From contig JAZGUH010000379.1 of NCBI GenBank assembly GCA_037893225.1, forward strand, positions 935,001-999,000: a stretch of DNA of 64,000 nucleotides, given 5' to 3'. The notes beneath the pieces were generated by a model. The model searched no databases and was not told where the DNA came from. It was given only the letters and a program-made list of their open reading frames with translations. This document shows, one piece after another, positions 10,325-22,800 of this stretch. The position numbers were made by a program, and so were the translations under genes. How positions within the stretch are numbered: position 1 is the first letter of the stretch; every line of letters starts with the position of its first letter. This DNA is from Hippasteria phrygiana. Lineage: Eukaryota; Echinodermata; Asteroidea; Valvatida; Goniasteridae.

Positions 10325-11880
10325 ATAGTGCAGTGGGATTGGATACATTTAAATAGCTATACTAAATTTGCAACTTATTTCAACATTTCCTGTCAGAATT
10401 GTCACCGTGCTTGCCGTTGTCAGTTTTTCCTTACTTTCTTTTCATTTCATTATGGCGTTAAACACTGAATTTTGCGAGTCGACCTGTAGCGTTCTAGAGT
10501 CGTGTTTCCAGTGTCTTGTTATCGTCTCATTGTGGAAACCATCTGAACTGACCACAAACTATATTTTAATAGAGCACAAAGTTCCCATACTGTCATGGTT
10601 TCTGAGATTATTCGTCTTTATTGACATAAATAGCAAGGACGAGGTCTCGATTTAGAGCCTATTATATATCGACCTGTGGCGTTTGAGATAGTCTTGTTTT
10701 CCATGGTAAAAAAAAATAGCTTATTAAGTTCTGCCCTCTGATGGACGAACTACGGTATGAAACAATGATTGCTGCAGTGACTTCAGTTTGAAAGTGCCCA
10801 AGTTTACAACGATATCACATTTGGGGCGGCAGAAACACAAATCGACCTGTGGCGTTTGAGATGGTTTGTGTGCACTACAGTGCAGCGAGTCCCATATTTT
10901 GGACGGAAAACCACAGAATATAGCTTTCTGCCGTGTGATTGACAACCCTCAGCACTAAACAATGATTGTATCAGTGACCACAGTTTCTAATTTTTAAAAT
11001 TACTACGATATAATAGGTGTGACGGTCGAAAACACAAATCGACCTGTGGCGTTTGAGATGGACATTAAACATAGATGCGCTTGCCGTTGAGGGCGCTGTG
11101 TACTAAACGGCACAGATTTGAAAGTGCATGAGTGCAGCGGGATTGGATAAATTGAAATAGCTAGTAAATTTGCAACTTATTTCAACATTTCCTGTCAGAA
11201 TAGTCACCGTGCTTCCCGTTTGATAAAAAAAAAAAAGCTTTTCCTTTAATACTTTCCCTTCCTTTCATTATAACGTTAATCTCTGAATTTTGCGAGTCAA
11301 CCTGTAGCGTTTGAGACGGTAATTTCTAGAGTTGCGTTTCCAGTGTCTTTGTGGGAAGTGGAAGTGTGGAACCATCTGAACTGACCACAAACTACATTGT
11401 AATAGAGCACAGAGTTCCCATACTGTCATGGTTCCTGAGATTATTCGTCTTTATTGACATAAATAGCAAGGACGAGGTCTCGATTAGAGCCCATTATAAA
11501 TCGACCTGTGGCGTTTGAGATGGATTTTTTACAGGGCGCATAGCGCAGATAGTCTTGTTTTCCATGGTTAAAACATTGCTTATTAATTTCTACCCTCTGA
11601 TGGACGAACCACGGTGTGAAACAATGATTGTTGCAGTGACTGCAGTTTGAAAGTGCCCATAAATTTACCACGATATCATATGTGGGGCACCGATCGACCT
11701 GTGGCGTTTGCGATGGTTTGTGTGCACTAGATACACAGTGCAACAAGTCCCATATTTTTAACGGAAAAACAGCAAGAGATAAATTTCTGCCGTCCGATGG
11801 ACAATCCTGAGTGTTAAACAATGATTGTTGCAATGAGTGCGGTTTGAAATTGCCGAAAATAATTTACAGTCGGGCTTTGG
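10325..11880. repeat. Tandem repeat array: two ~790-bp units built of ~190-bp subunits
   Basis: A core close to CGACCTGTGGCGTTTGAGAT occurs at 10480, 10670, 10843, 11040, 11298, 11502 and 11695, with spacings of 173-258 bases. A higher-order unit is also visible: 10325-10680 matches 11127-11510 (GCAACTTATTTCAACATTTC, CTGAACTGACCACAAACTA, CATAAATAGCAAGGACGAGG). Subunits also share AAACAATGATTGYTGCAGTG. There is no convincing coding frame. It resembles a short satellite or a tandemly duplicated non-coding locus. Confidence 0.75.
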
Positions 11881-12594
11881 AACAGACGCAAGCTTGTAAC
11901 ACTGGTTTCCAGAACGAACCAACCAACTTTAATTGATGAACACGAACAACAAAAAAGAAATACACTTGTACATTGATACAAGCTACGTAGGCCCGAACTA
12001 CCCGACGATACGTTGAGGGACACAGACGCCGAGGGTACGGAGCCCATCCCCTTTATACATACTTTAAGACCAACTAAAACGGCAGCAATTTTTTGTTGAC
12101 TTTTTGGAACAAGTTTCATGATTCTGAAAAATCAAAAAAGAAAATTTTTGAGCCTTTTCCTTCCGAGCCACTTTGACTCGATTCAGAAAAGGCCGAGGTC
12201 AACTGCGTGCCGTATCACGCGAGTATTGACGTATACGTGTAGAAACATATGACGTCACTGTATTATATATACGACAATGTTTTACGTAGAGTCTGTACGT
12301 ATTTTTTTGTCTAAGGCTAGTATTACTTGCTGTGCTTTTTGCACATGATTCAGGTGTAACACTACTTTAAACATATCTTAAAGTGTTGACATCTTTGTGA
12401 GACACATTTAGAATTGGGGTTGTAGGCTTGTTCTTGCTGAAAAGCTAGTTATGAGTCATACTTTCCTTCGTTTGCAGTCGGCTTTTATTGGGACCTGCGC
12501 GGTGAGTTGTGTGTGAGCTGATGCAATACTCTAGTCTGGCGACTTTGCTTATGCAGCCCTCTTAAGGACCCGCACCTTCTCAGAACTATACACA
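11881..12594. other. No gene seen
   Basis: This is AT-rich sequence with a minus-strand open frame of 101 codons at 11814-12119 that resembles nothing I know. No repeats with other parts of the window were noticed. Confidence 0.45.
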
Positions 12595-13624
12595 CAATTC
12601 TTTCCTAACCAGTTTTCAATTAAAACTACAGACACGAAAGAAACACAGCATACACACATCCATATGTGGGAGTCTGTCAGTGTATTCAGGCACCGGTGGG
12701 ATGACAGTTAATCTCTGTGTTAGTACAGTTACATGTACGGTTTAACAATCGACAGCATGTATTTCTTAACTTTCACTGAATCTTGGAGTTCGGCAACCGC
12801 TATAAGGCCAGCTACGAAAAACTCACCCTCACTTTTTTTGAGGATGAGAAACGTAGGTCTGAACTATGCCATATAGCCTCGTGTCAGACACCACTGAGCC
12901 TAATATCCACCCGTTTTACATCAATTTCACTTCTTGTTTTATAAAATACATTTGGTGCTATTCATCGTAATCGTTCCATGCCTAATTACTGATCTGTAAT
13001 TCTACATAATTTTCCAACAAACTTTAAATTATCAATATTAGGTCCGTTAGGATCCGAAGCTCAGAACTTCTGGTGATAAATCTATTCCAAATTCTTATAA
13101 TAGTCTATAGCTTCGTATAGTCTAAATTGATACCTTTACATTTTTCCAATCGTTGTATATATTCAATGCATTGTTTCTCAATGATTCTTTGTTTACTTAA
13201 CATTGTGAAATACACTAAATCTAAACATCCGATATCACCGAAAACCAACTTGTGACGTTGGAACGATGTATTCCTATACAGACAAAGCTTTGGACAGTTA
13301 ACCTATCATCCGAACCTTGAACGTATACCCGTCCTTGGCGCTCTCGGTTTTCCGACTACCGTCTCTTAAAGAAGAGATAGGGAATTCCGGCATTAGCTGC
13401 AATGTTGCGCCCATTGATCTGAGGCTGTGAACTCCCAACCCTTGGAATGTCGTCAACTAGTGGTCCGACGGCATCCAAAATAACTCCCTCACTCAGGTAT
13501 ATGACAACGGTTTGTTGACATCTCGAAACTTATAACCAACGTTTAATGGGGAGGGATTTCTGAATATCAACAAATCTGATATTAGGAATTAAGCTCCACA
13601 TAGAATAGTATAGGATATAGTGCT

Positions 13625-14720
13625 ACTAGAACAATATATCTCCCACTTCAGAAAATGCCTATTTATTGGATGGTACCAACAAAGAGGTTCTCCAACTCTA
13701 GATAGGTCTCCGACTGTCTGTTCCCAAGCACTTTTGCTGAATACGAGTAATATTATATACATATGCGTAATTCTCTTAAGATGGCAAATCAGACATACGT
13801 GTACATATATTTTTAACTCCTGTAATTCAGCCTTAACGCTAATAATTTACTTCTGGTGATGTTTCGAATAAACTGTTCATTACCACCTCTGCCCGGATAA
13901 AATAGCCCTGGGTATGCTGGCATCTCATAAGTATCCGCCACTGTTCTATTTGGATTACAACCATCTCACCAAGGGCAGTAGTAGGATTAGTGCTACTAAT
14001 GACAATAGATCTCCCACTGCTGGAAATTTCGGTTGTATTGGATGGTACCAACAAGGAGGTTCTCCAATTCTGGATAGGTCCGACTCATATACTCAATCAC
14101 CTTTGCTAAATAGGGCACATAATAAAAATATGTGCAAGTAATAAATACACATGCGTAGTTCTCTGAAGATGAAGAATCAGACATACGTTCAACTCCTGTA
14201 ATTTAGCGTTAACGATAATATTTTACTTCTGGTGAAGTTTTGAACGAACTGTTTATTACCACCTCTGCCCGGATAAAATAGCCCCGGGTATGTTGGAATC
14301 TCATAAATATCTGCCACTGCTCTATATGGATTACAACCATCTCACACAGGGCAATAGTAGGATTTAGAGCTACTAATGACAATAGATCTCCCACTTCTGT
14401 AACTGTCGGTTTTATTGGATGGTATATACCAACAAACGAGGTTCTCCAATTCTGGATAGGTCTCTGACTATCTTTGCTCCCAAACACCGTCGCTGAATAT
14501 GGCCCGCAATAAAAATATGCGTGCGAGTAATAAATACATATGCATAATTCGCTTAAAATAGCCGCTCGGACATATGTTCAACTCCTGTAATTTAGCCTGA
14601 ACGCTAAAATTTTACTTCTGGTGATGTGAAATGAACTGTTCATTACCACCTCTACCCGGATTAATATAGCCCCAGGTATGCTGGAAACGCATAAATATCT
14701 GCCACTGCTCTATTTGGATT
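13625..14720. repeat. Three-fold tandem duplication inside the Ngaro-like element
   Basis: The motif GTTYATTACCACCTCTRCCCGG occurs at 13875, 14251 and 14638, spacings of 376 and 387 bases. The intervening sequence repeats too: CACTGYTCTATWTGGATTACAACC, ACAATAGATCTCCCACT and GGTTCTCCAAYTCTGGATAGG. A partial fourth unit precedes at 13650. On the minus strand the unit encodes the stretch after RNase H (PGRGGN-like), so a piece of the gene was amplified. Confidence 0.8.
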
Positions 14721-15754
14721 ACAACCGTCTGGGAAGAGCACGGGCCAAAACGAGGCCGAATACCCACACTGGCATATCAAGGTTCCGGCAGATTCCGTGT
14801 CTGCCATGGGAAGAGTTATCCAGTAATGACCGAGATGGGGGAACAAGCCAATTGTTCTCATCACTCCAAATTTTAGTGTAAGAACCTATAGCCTCGCAAC
14901 CAGGGTTCCAAAACCTGGAGTTGAATCGACCCAAATTGCAATATAAGAGGAGGAGACTATGTGGAATGAAGGCCCCAAAGACCATCAAAAAAATGGAAAA
15001 CTGTCAAATACACTCCAACCATCATTGTCTAAGATACGACTATTAAAGCTTATCCGCTTTTTCGTTTCATATCTTGGGACCCATTCCATATCCCACAGGA
15101 TATTTTCCTCCAAACATGTGTTGCAAGTGGTCAAAGCTACACTTTGCCATTCACTCTGCATACCGCCACTCACTGCACTATTTTCTACTGAGCTTGGTTA
15201 TCTGTACACCACTTAGTCCTTCGGCAGGACAGCTTGGGAGTTAGTGATTTCAACACGAAATCTACAGCTTTCAGCTCCCTCCACGTACTACTTCTCTCAG
15301 TTTCATTCTTATCCCATAACCCATGGGAAACGGTATAGCCCATATCAACTATTTAACCAGCGAATCCTGTACTGGCTGGCATCTGAAAACACCATTTTAG
15401 AGCAATCAGCACGAGTTCTTAATGTTACCATTCCAAAAATCCAATTCATATATAGCTCCTCTTGAAAGGGCTACTGAACAATTCCACAAAATCCTGTATT
15501 CGATGCATTACGCATAGCTTAAGCCTGGCTATGTTGCCCAAGAGAAGTCGACATGATCTTTCCCACAATGCTAGCCAGATCCCTATAGCATATATGCCCT
15601 TGGTACAGATTTTGATTAAAAGAAAGCTATAAAGTGTGTGCTCGATGAGCATGAGAATCAGTCTCTCTGGGCTGCCATAAAGCCCCCTCCGACAAGACAA
15701 TAGTAATCCCAACCATTCAATCTTTGACACTGGTGACCATGCTCTGTTGTACAT
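14661..15754 (-). pseudogene. Ngaro-like reverse transcriptase-RNase H remnant
   Basis: Reading the minus strand from high to low coordinates, the RT C-terminal part is at 15754-15446 (SPVSKIEWLGL, ending GNIARLKL). Then comes the RNase H part at about 15260-14985, with KWCTDNQ (catalytic Asp region) and MEWVPRYETKKRISFNSRIL followed by DNDGWSVF. After it come LGRFNSRFWNPGCEA and SDENNWLVPP, then SFWPVLFPDG at 14950-14661. This order and these motifs are typical of the Ngaro group of tyrosine-recombinase retrotransposons. Stops and frameshifts divide the frames, so it is dead. No clear tyrosine recombinase could be read further downstream (12.7-13.6 kb). Confidence 0.75.
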
Positions 15755-16092
15755 TAGGTACGAAACCAGAGGCTATGCTGTCTTGTTTGATCTCTGGACC
15801 AAATCGTAATTCCTCCGCATACGGATCTAGCAAAAGCTATAGGCCAACATCCCAAGATACTACGAAAGACTTTAATGTGCCCAAACCGCAACCTTGATAA
15901 CATGAATACCATTGTTATCTTCATATTCAAAGAAGTCTTCCGTTATTATTAATAGATCATGTGAGATGGTAACACTGTTTGACTTATCTTTATTGAGCGG
16001 AGCTCAATGAGGAGGCTGCGGTTGCTCCTCTCTGTCACACAAAAAGCCCTATAGGCTCTGTTGGTGGGCTGGCCTATTCAAGGGGCAAAAAC

Positions 16093-16395
16093 TTAGATTG
16101 CCCAACGAATACTACCGTCAAAGTTATCGCTTGATAAAGCTTGCTCACGATTGCAGTTCGTCGCCTGGTTTGAATCCGCCGTTTTTGTCTGCTTGACTTG
16201 AGGCCCAGCTGTATTCTTGGTTCTGGAAATCCTGCCAATCTCGTCGTCGGCTACCTCGCCCCGCACTCGATCTGAAACTGTGACCCACCCGTACGGACGG
16301 GTGTCGGTGATCCAAATCAATTGTTGATCGACTGTATTGGTTTCACTGCTTCCTTCCTGTGTAGATTCGACCCATGGAACGTTCAACCTTGTCAA
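16093..16395 (-). CDS. Unrecognised 100-codon open frame within the Ngaro-like element
   Basis: The frame lies upstream of the RT remnant in coding orientation, where a gag-like ORF would be expected. It is hydrophilic, with many Asn, Thr, Gln and Asp, and shows no motif I recognise. It may be a fragment of the first ORF or chance. Confidence 0.25.
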   Translation of the reverse strand: MTRLNVPWVESTQEGSSETNTVDQQLIWITDTRPYGWVTVSDRVRGEVADDEIGRISRTKNTAGPQVKQTKTADSNQATNCNREQALSSDNFDGSIRWAI

Positions 16396-17485
16396 GAGTG
16401 CAGGAGACCAACTCCTTGATATCTGTGTTTAACGGAGACAAAAAGGCAAGCAAAGTAAAAATAATTAACTTTGAAACCCGAAATTAAAAAAAAAAAAAAA
16501 TTGAAGTGTGGTCCCGGTGCAAGACTGACATGAAATGACCCGAGATCTAACCACGCCACTACTCCTTATTATCCTGTTGCGTAATACGCAACAAAGGCCA
16601 TAGAAAACCACGCACCGTCAAGAAAATAAATATGTTCTAATTCACACCTGGTCGTTCAACCGAACATATTTACATTTCTTTCCTAACCAGTTTTCAATTA
16701 AAACTACAGACACGAAAGAAACACAGCATACACACATCCATATGTGGGAGTCTGTCAGTGTATTCAGGCACTGGTTAACTGGTAAATGCCTATCTGAAGG
16801 TTAAAGAAGGCGGTAAAGCGGCACCGACCTGCGGGTACCGAGTTCCTTGGATGCCTCCTTTTTTCTTTTTTGTTCTTCTTTCTTTTATAAATTAATAAAT
16901 TTAAGAATCACTTAGCTGACACTTGACGCTTATACTGTCTCTGACTTCCCGCCGCCATTGGGTCTTCGTTGTAACTGTTATCTTCTCGACCAGGGTATGA
17001 CAGGCCTTTGTCTGTAGCTCCACAAACTTAGACGTGGTTTTAACGGTTGAGCTTTGCATCAAAACTCGATGCAAAAGCTGTGGGCAGTTGTTGAATATCT
17101 CAGTGCTTTAGTCGCTGGAGCAGCTAGAACGGGTCTTGTGGTAGCTCACCGCCAAATATAACGAAGGCTAGAAGCAGGAAAGTGCTTCGCTGGAGACACA
17201 AAATTGAAGTGTGGTCCCGGTGCAAGACTGACATGAAATGACCCGAGATCTAACCACGCCACTACTCCTTATTATCCTGTTGCGTAATACGCAACAAAGG
17301 CCATAGAAAACCACGCACCGTCAAGAAAATAAATATGTTCTAATTCACACCTGGTCGTTCAACCGAACATATTTACATTTTCTGTTATAAGGTACCAGAC
17401 TCAATCGCACGCAGCGCATGCGGTACCGTGCGTGTACAATGCATGTTGAGTCAAGCGAGCGTGGACATCGACAGGGGAGACCATG

Positions 17486-17670
17486 ATGCACGATATGGGG
17501 CAGAGGGAACCCCCCCCCCCCCCCCTCTTTTGTGTTGGTCATTGTGTTCCTGGAATCTCAGGAATTCTTTTCAGAGGTCTAGGGGGATGTGTTATGTAAC
17601 AATTAGTCTGGAGAGTGTATAGGGTATAGGGACAAAAGGGGGGTACCCCTCTGCCCCATATCGTGCTGGG
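17486..17670. mobile_element. MITE with CACGATATGGGGCAGAGGG ends, copy 1
   Basis: Left end GCACGATATGGGGCAGAGGG and right end CCCTCTGCCCCATATCGTGC are inverted. The interior (TTTTGTGTTGGTCATTGTGT, CTCAGGAATTCTTTTCAGA) recurs at 50411-50563, which lacks most of the left end. No coding capacity. Confidence 0.8.
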
Positions 17671-17700
17671 TATAGGGGAGACGGCCGGGGCTCTGGCTGC

Positions 17701-18041
17701 TCAAGCCGGCAACCGCAGGGAACGTCGTGTAGTCTGGGGCGCGTGAGTCCGGGACAGGATTGGAATGCTCGGTGCCTTTAGAGTTGGAATGGCTCCAGCC
17801 TTCAAACGGAATTGTGCCTTCAAACCCAGCTGAGTTTTCATACTAACACTATCATCAATACAGTCTTTGGCGAAATGTTCTGCACATATTTTCGACCATT
17901 TCGACAGCCCAAAATCAGATCTACAAAGCGGACCCACTGTCGCCTTTGAACTCCATTCAGCACTGGGAATCGCAGTAAGGTTAGGTCAGGTTGTTTTTCG
18001 CTGTTCCTCGTGCAACCCCCAACTACACACAATCGAGGCAT
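17701..18041 (-). pseudogene. THAP-type zinc-finger protein, frameshifted
   Basis: The minus strand starts MPRLCVVGGC, the N-terminal C-x4-C of the THAP (C2CH) DNA-binding domain, followed by LLRFPVLNG and RRQWVRFV. The next conserved part, WSKICAEHF (the C-x2-H pair), is in another frame, so one base has been lost near 17920. The second frame continues with FRLKAGAIPTLKAPS, which matches the end of THAP domains, and stops at 17701-17703. The total is about 113 residues, just a THAP domain plus a short tail. THAP domains occur in transcription factors and in P-element-type transposases. The single break means pseudogene or sequence error. No neighbouring transposase was seen. Confidence 0.75.
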
Positions 18042-18569
18042 AATGATTATCTCAGAACCATGCTCATACTGAAATAATATCAAAATTAGACAAAATAGAC
18101 GGGAAAACGGAGGAGTTATGTCGACAAAAACTCTTCCAGCAGCATCAACTCCACGTACGTACATGCATAGTGTTTGGCTGTAGCATCAACCGACTCTACA
18201 CGTGTACGTCACGGGGTCACGTACATACATTTAACGAATTTTAATTAAAGCTAAGTAAATTTTAATTAATAACGCACATCCATTACATGATTTGTATGAG
18301 GTAATGAGGTCTGGTAGAAGGCTTAGAAGTCTGAAGTGCAGAACCAGTAGATATTTAAACTCATTTTTACCATATTCCATTCGTATTGTTAACGATAGTC
18401 AGTAAATTCTATGGGGATAGAGGGTACAAGTCGTGGGGGGCGGGGCGCTGCATGGAAATGTGATCTCTAGGCTACTTGTATGCTGTGTTTGCACTTTTTG
18501 TTTTTGTTATATCTGATATTTGCTATTTCTCTCATTTTGTTCCAATTTTGTCTTCTGGTTTGGGTAGGT

Positions 18570-18832
18570 AAGGCAATAGTGGGGGGGGGGGGGGGGGGGG
18601 GGTAGTGGTTTTGAGGGGTAGGGGTTTGCTGGACAATCTATCTGTATTTTATTGTTTTTATTGATTTTACATTTTAAGCCCCTTGTGTAATTCTAGGTTT
18701 TTAATTCATTTTTCTTATTCTATTGTGTGTAATAATTTGTAATTCGTAACTTAAAATTATGAGCATGCTCGACAAGGCAAATTTCCATTTTATGGACAAT
18801 AAATTTGAATTTGAATTTGAACATACATAATG
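18570..18832 (+). mobile_element. LINE 3' tail, probably CR1/L2-like
   Basis: The segment ends with CATTTTATGGACAATAAA followed by tandem TTGAATTTGAATTTGAA, the kind of short repeat tail found at the 3' end of CR1/L2-type LINEs. Upstream is T-rich untranslated sequence with a run of 21-22 Gs at 18581-18602. No reverse transcriptase remains. Confidence 0.55.
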
Positions 18833-19165
18833 AGCTTTCGCGAAACAGGATAAATGGTTCAGAATAACAACCCTTTTTTTAAATATAAAAATCCCTCTCG
18901 TCTGCAAACTAATATCCATCAGTTAAAAGAGTATTTAAACTGTCGGAAAAGTCCAAAAAGTCGACATTTGTTTTGCCGTTTTAGTTGCTCTTTAAAAGTA
19001 GTGTACATGATTGGTCATTGTTGCAATTTTCAGAAATGGGCGGATTCGGGGGTTGGTATTTTATAGGAAATATCGTTCCACTGACCTATTCAAAGTTTTG
19101 CGTTGTTGGATGGCGAAAACAAACGAGAGAAAAACGGCGCTCGTTTTCAACCGTCGGGCGGATGA

Positions 19166-19306
19166 TAGCCTTTTAGTCAAGGCGCGCGTGGCTACCTGGA
19201 CGCGTGACGCGCCCCGAATATGCCAGCATGGACGTCCGGGACGCGCCACTCGTCCAGCCAGGTAGCCACGCGTCCAGGTAGCCACGCGCGCCTTGACTAA
19301 AGGCTA
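19166..19306. mobile_element. Foldback element upstream of the SLC7 gene
   Basis: Arms of about 40 bases, from TAGCCTTTTAGTCAAGGCGC on the left and its near-perfect complement ending GACTAAAGGCTA on the right, surround a GC-rich loop in which part of the arm is repeated again. Confidence 0.8.
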
Positions 19307-19856
19307 CAGGGCAGTTTTCCCAACGATTTCTAGCTGGAACTCGACCGTTGGAAAATGATATAAATTTCCACTTTTCTTGACAACGACAGCACACCTGGTG
19401 CCATCATTTCACAGGATGATTGAGACTACTATTAACTTACAGTCTCGTAAGGTATTTCGTAATAATTCAGTAAAAGAAATTGGAGGATTACCAATCGTGA
19501 ACACTGCCTTTAACTTACATAAAAGAAAAGGATGATTGAACTCCGAATATGCGGATCCAATGGCGAATTAACAAAACAAAATCGTGCGGGGTTCAGCTTT
19601 AACCTAAATACCACATGTACCACCGACTGATATCCTTAAGTATATTTACTTAAACCAGGGCAAATTCAGTGATTTGCCACTGAATATGATGAATATACCA
19701 TACCACATGTTTAATGAGATACAAAGTTCATGGGCTTACGTGCCGTTGATTTACACGACCTGCTAGATAGAGAAAAGCAACACTTCTTAATGGGCCATTG
19801 GTCAGTATGAACGAAAACCTCTTTCACACAATATTTGTTGTGAATTTAACAGTAAA
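19307..19856 (+). other. Upstream region of the SLC7 transporter gene
   Basis: No coding frame resembles a protein here. The 5' UTR and promoter of the transporter should lie in this region, but I could not identify a transcription start. Confidence 0.35.
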
Positions 19857-22800
19857 ATGGACGTTTCAACCGAGAGAGATAAAAGGCACGTCAGCGATAC
19901 AGGTGCCGGGATGTCCTTGACTAGGCACAGCAGCGTCAGTTCGTCTCTGGTGCACTTGAAACGCACGATTTCTCTGTTCAGTGGAGTCTGCATCAACGTG
20001 GGTATCATCATTGGCTCTGGGATCTTCGTCTCGCCAAAGGGTGTCCTGCAGGGCGCGGGCTCCGTGGGACTCACGCTTGTTATCTGGACCCTGTGTGGGG
20101 TTTTCTCTCTCCTAGGCGCGTTGTGCTTTGCCGAGCTGGGCACGACTTTCCCGTCCTCTGGTGCCGTCTATGCTTACATGAAAGCCATTTACGGTGAAAT
20201 GGTGGCCTTCCTTTATCTATGGGTCACCGTTCTGATGGCTCTGCCGTCGTTTTTTGCCATCATCTCGTTGACCTTTGGCGAGTACTGCCTGCAGCCCATC
20301 TTCCCAGACCCAGCCTGCCCGCCTCCTCGTCTTGCCGTCCAACTCGTGGGAACCGTCGTCTTGGGTAAGTTGTTGCTTACTTGATCGGTGATCCTCAGTG
20401 GGAACAAATCTTGCATGCCTCAAGTCGTCTGAGGAACTTGGTCTCAGATACCGATCTTTCGGTAGAGTCTGTCAATTATGTTGACCTTTCTACCTTTCTA
20501 CCTCCAAAATGTCTTGTCCAAAAGGCACAGAAAATGGCCAGTTGCAACACTGAAACTGGTCCACAGCAAGTAAGAATCATAGCAGCTATGACAACTGTGT
20601 AAAATGGGAAATCGAGGTATTGTACAACACGTGACACAATTTCCGGCGGTAAATTCACTGAAATTTTCTTTTGTGATAAGACCCTGTGATAATCCACCCA
20701 TATTGACATGTTTCCTGGTTTTGTGTGCTTCACCAGTGCTTCTAGGCATGACCAATACTGTGAGTACCAGACTGTCGACACTTGTGCAGAACTTGTTCAC
20801 TATCTCCAAGGTGATTGCACTGGCTATCATCATTATCGCTGGTTTCCTGCAGCTAATCAAAGGTAACGGTACTTATGCCATTCATTAAACCACGTACTAC
20901 ACGGTGTTTTTGTCGTGTTAATTTGTTTACCGACTTTGTATTATATCTTAAACTATCTCTACTTGTCAGAGAATCGGACAGCCAGCGTGGTTCATGTGAG
21001 GTAAACGAACTTTATACCTGCCTGGTGAAAAACAACAGCGTCAGTGTTTCTGATGCTGTTAACTGTTTTTTCTCTTGTCATAAAGGCGCGACTCGAAACT
21101 TTGAGAATGCTTTTGAGGGATCAACATTCAGTGGGCTGGGATTCGCTCTATATTCTGGACTCTTCTCGTATACCGGCTGGTAACTATACAAGAAAATTAC
21201 CTAATTTTAAGTTGTAAAAAAACACGTATGAAAGTTCAACAGGATATGAGATATTAGATGGGAGAAAAAAGTTGAAAGCTTTTTCCATTTTGTTGAAGTA
21301 CTTTAACGTATAGCTGCTAAAATGTTGCATTTTCACGCCATTTCCAGTGTTAAATATATCACCTTTATATTTGTAAGCATTTTTTTCCTCACAGGGAAAG
21401 CTTAAATTATGTGGCAGAAGAAGTGAAGAATCCAAACAAGTATGTGAAAAGGACTATTACTTTTTTATTTCTACATTTTGTTTTCATAATTTTTTTAATA
21501 ATGATCCTGCAGAGTAGTAGGCCCTAATGACAAGCCAGCCGCCAAGTTCCTTCATCTGATAGACTGACTAAATCAGAAAGAATAGACCTAAGACTTAATG
21601 ACGTAATGGTTTTGTTTACATGTGCGCTTTCCTATGAGAGCCAGGTCGGGAGGCCAGACAATCGTCCCCACCTGGCTCCCGTAGGAAAGCGCACATGTAA
21701 ACAACGCGTGACGTCATTACGTCTTGGGTCTATTCAGGGGCGGATCCAGGATTTTTTTGCAGGGGGGGGGGGGGGGGTGGTTCTGAAATTTGCCCAGAAA
21801 GGTGACTCCCAAAATGTTGCGTCTGCGAAAAAAAGAATTACAAGCGGGAGGGGGGGGGGGGGGGGGGGGGGGGCTGACACACTCTTACCGTTGGTGGCGC
21901 CATTTAACCTCTTTGTTTTGTTCTTACCAATAGGCAAAATAAGACCTGTAGGGTTTTTGCTTTTCTGGTTTGCAACTTTAGGCGTAGGCCCCAACAAGAA
22001 AACAAAATCGGCAACGAGCGGGAGGGGGGGGGGGGGAGGTTCGACCCCCAAACCCCTCTGGATCCGCGCCTGCTATTGAAAAGCACTATATATACTGCTT
22101 TTAAACAAAAAGAATGTCGATCATGCTCGCGTTGCTGTAAGCTATATAACAAATGGCTGTAAAACAAGTTGAACTAACTATTTATTGCATGGTTCTTTCA
22201 AGGTTGAAATCTTTATCCGCAGGAATCTTCCTCGAGCAATTTTCATCAGCGTGACGGTCGTCACAGCACTGTACGTGTTCACCAACGTGGCGTACTTCAC
22301 GGCAATGACACCGGAAGAACTACTGGCTTCCAACACCGTTGCAGTGGTAGGAATATTTCTATATGGTAAAATCGAGCCATCAGCCACTCCAGGGTGTGGT
22401 TCTTGCCAAGAACTAGAAGTGTGAACTATAGACGGTGTTTGACCGTCACAAGGAGAATTATCTGATGACGGTCAGAGAATATGACCGCAACGTCCAGTTT
22501 TTACCTCCGGCTTTTCTAGCAACATAGGCCTAAATGTTAGTTAGTCTGTCACAATAAGTCCAAAAAACTTAAGCCCCAATTGCTTCTTGTTCTTACGTCT
22601 GGTTTGGACGCTTTTCATAGCTTTTCATAGATGATGTAGGTCTAACCAATGACACCCCGTGTGAACCGCTCTGACGTAGGGTACCTAAATCGCGTGGTCA
22701 GTCACGTGGTGTAGGGCAGTCTGGTTAAACCACGTATGCACACGCGGTACGCTTGACTGGCTTATTTGAATAAGCACCAATTACTATAGCTCTTAGTCTG

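Larger units (their letters stand above)
12595..17380 (-). mobile_element. Degenerate Ngaro-like (DIRS-order) tyrosine-recombinase retrotransposon
   Basis: Minus-strand frames with many stops recall the Ngaro RT, RNase H and post-RNase H region in the right order (see 14661-15754). Two different direct repeats are present: A (about 100 bp) at 12595-12699 and 16672-16774, starting TTCTTTCCTAACCAG, and B (about 178 bp) at 16500-16677 and 17204-17380, starting TTGAAGTGTGGTCCCGG. B and A abut at 16677/16678, as in split direct repeats. In coding order the pattern is B, gap, A-B, genes, A, which is the reverse of the textbook Ngaro order, so a rearrangement or two overlapping insertions are possible. 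Confidence 0.65.

Noticed and set aside
16500..17380. The 178-bp direct repeats as LTRs of a small LTR retrotransposon
   Set aside because: They lack TG...CA ends and the sequence between them has no coding remnants. The A repeat that abuts B fits split direct repeats better.
21606..22079. 157-codon frame in SLC7 intron 4
   Set aside because: It spans a foldback element and a MITE with G runs and overlaps no exon.
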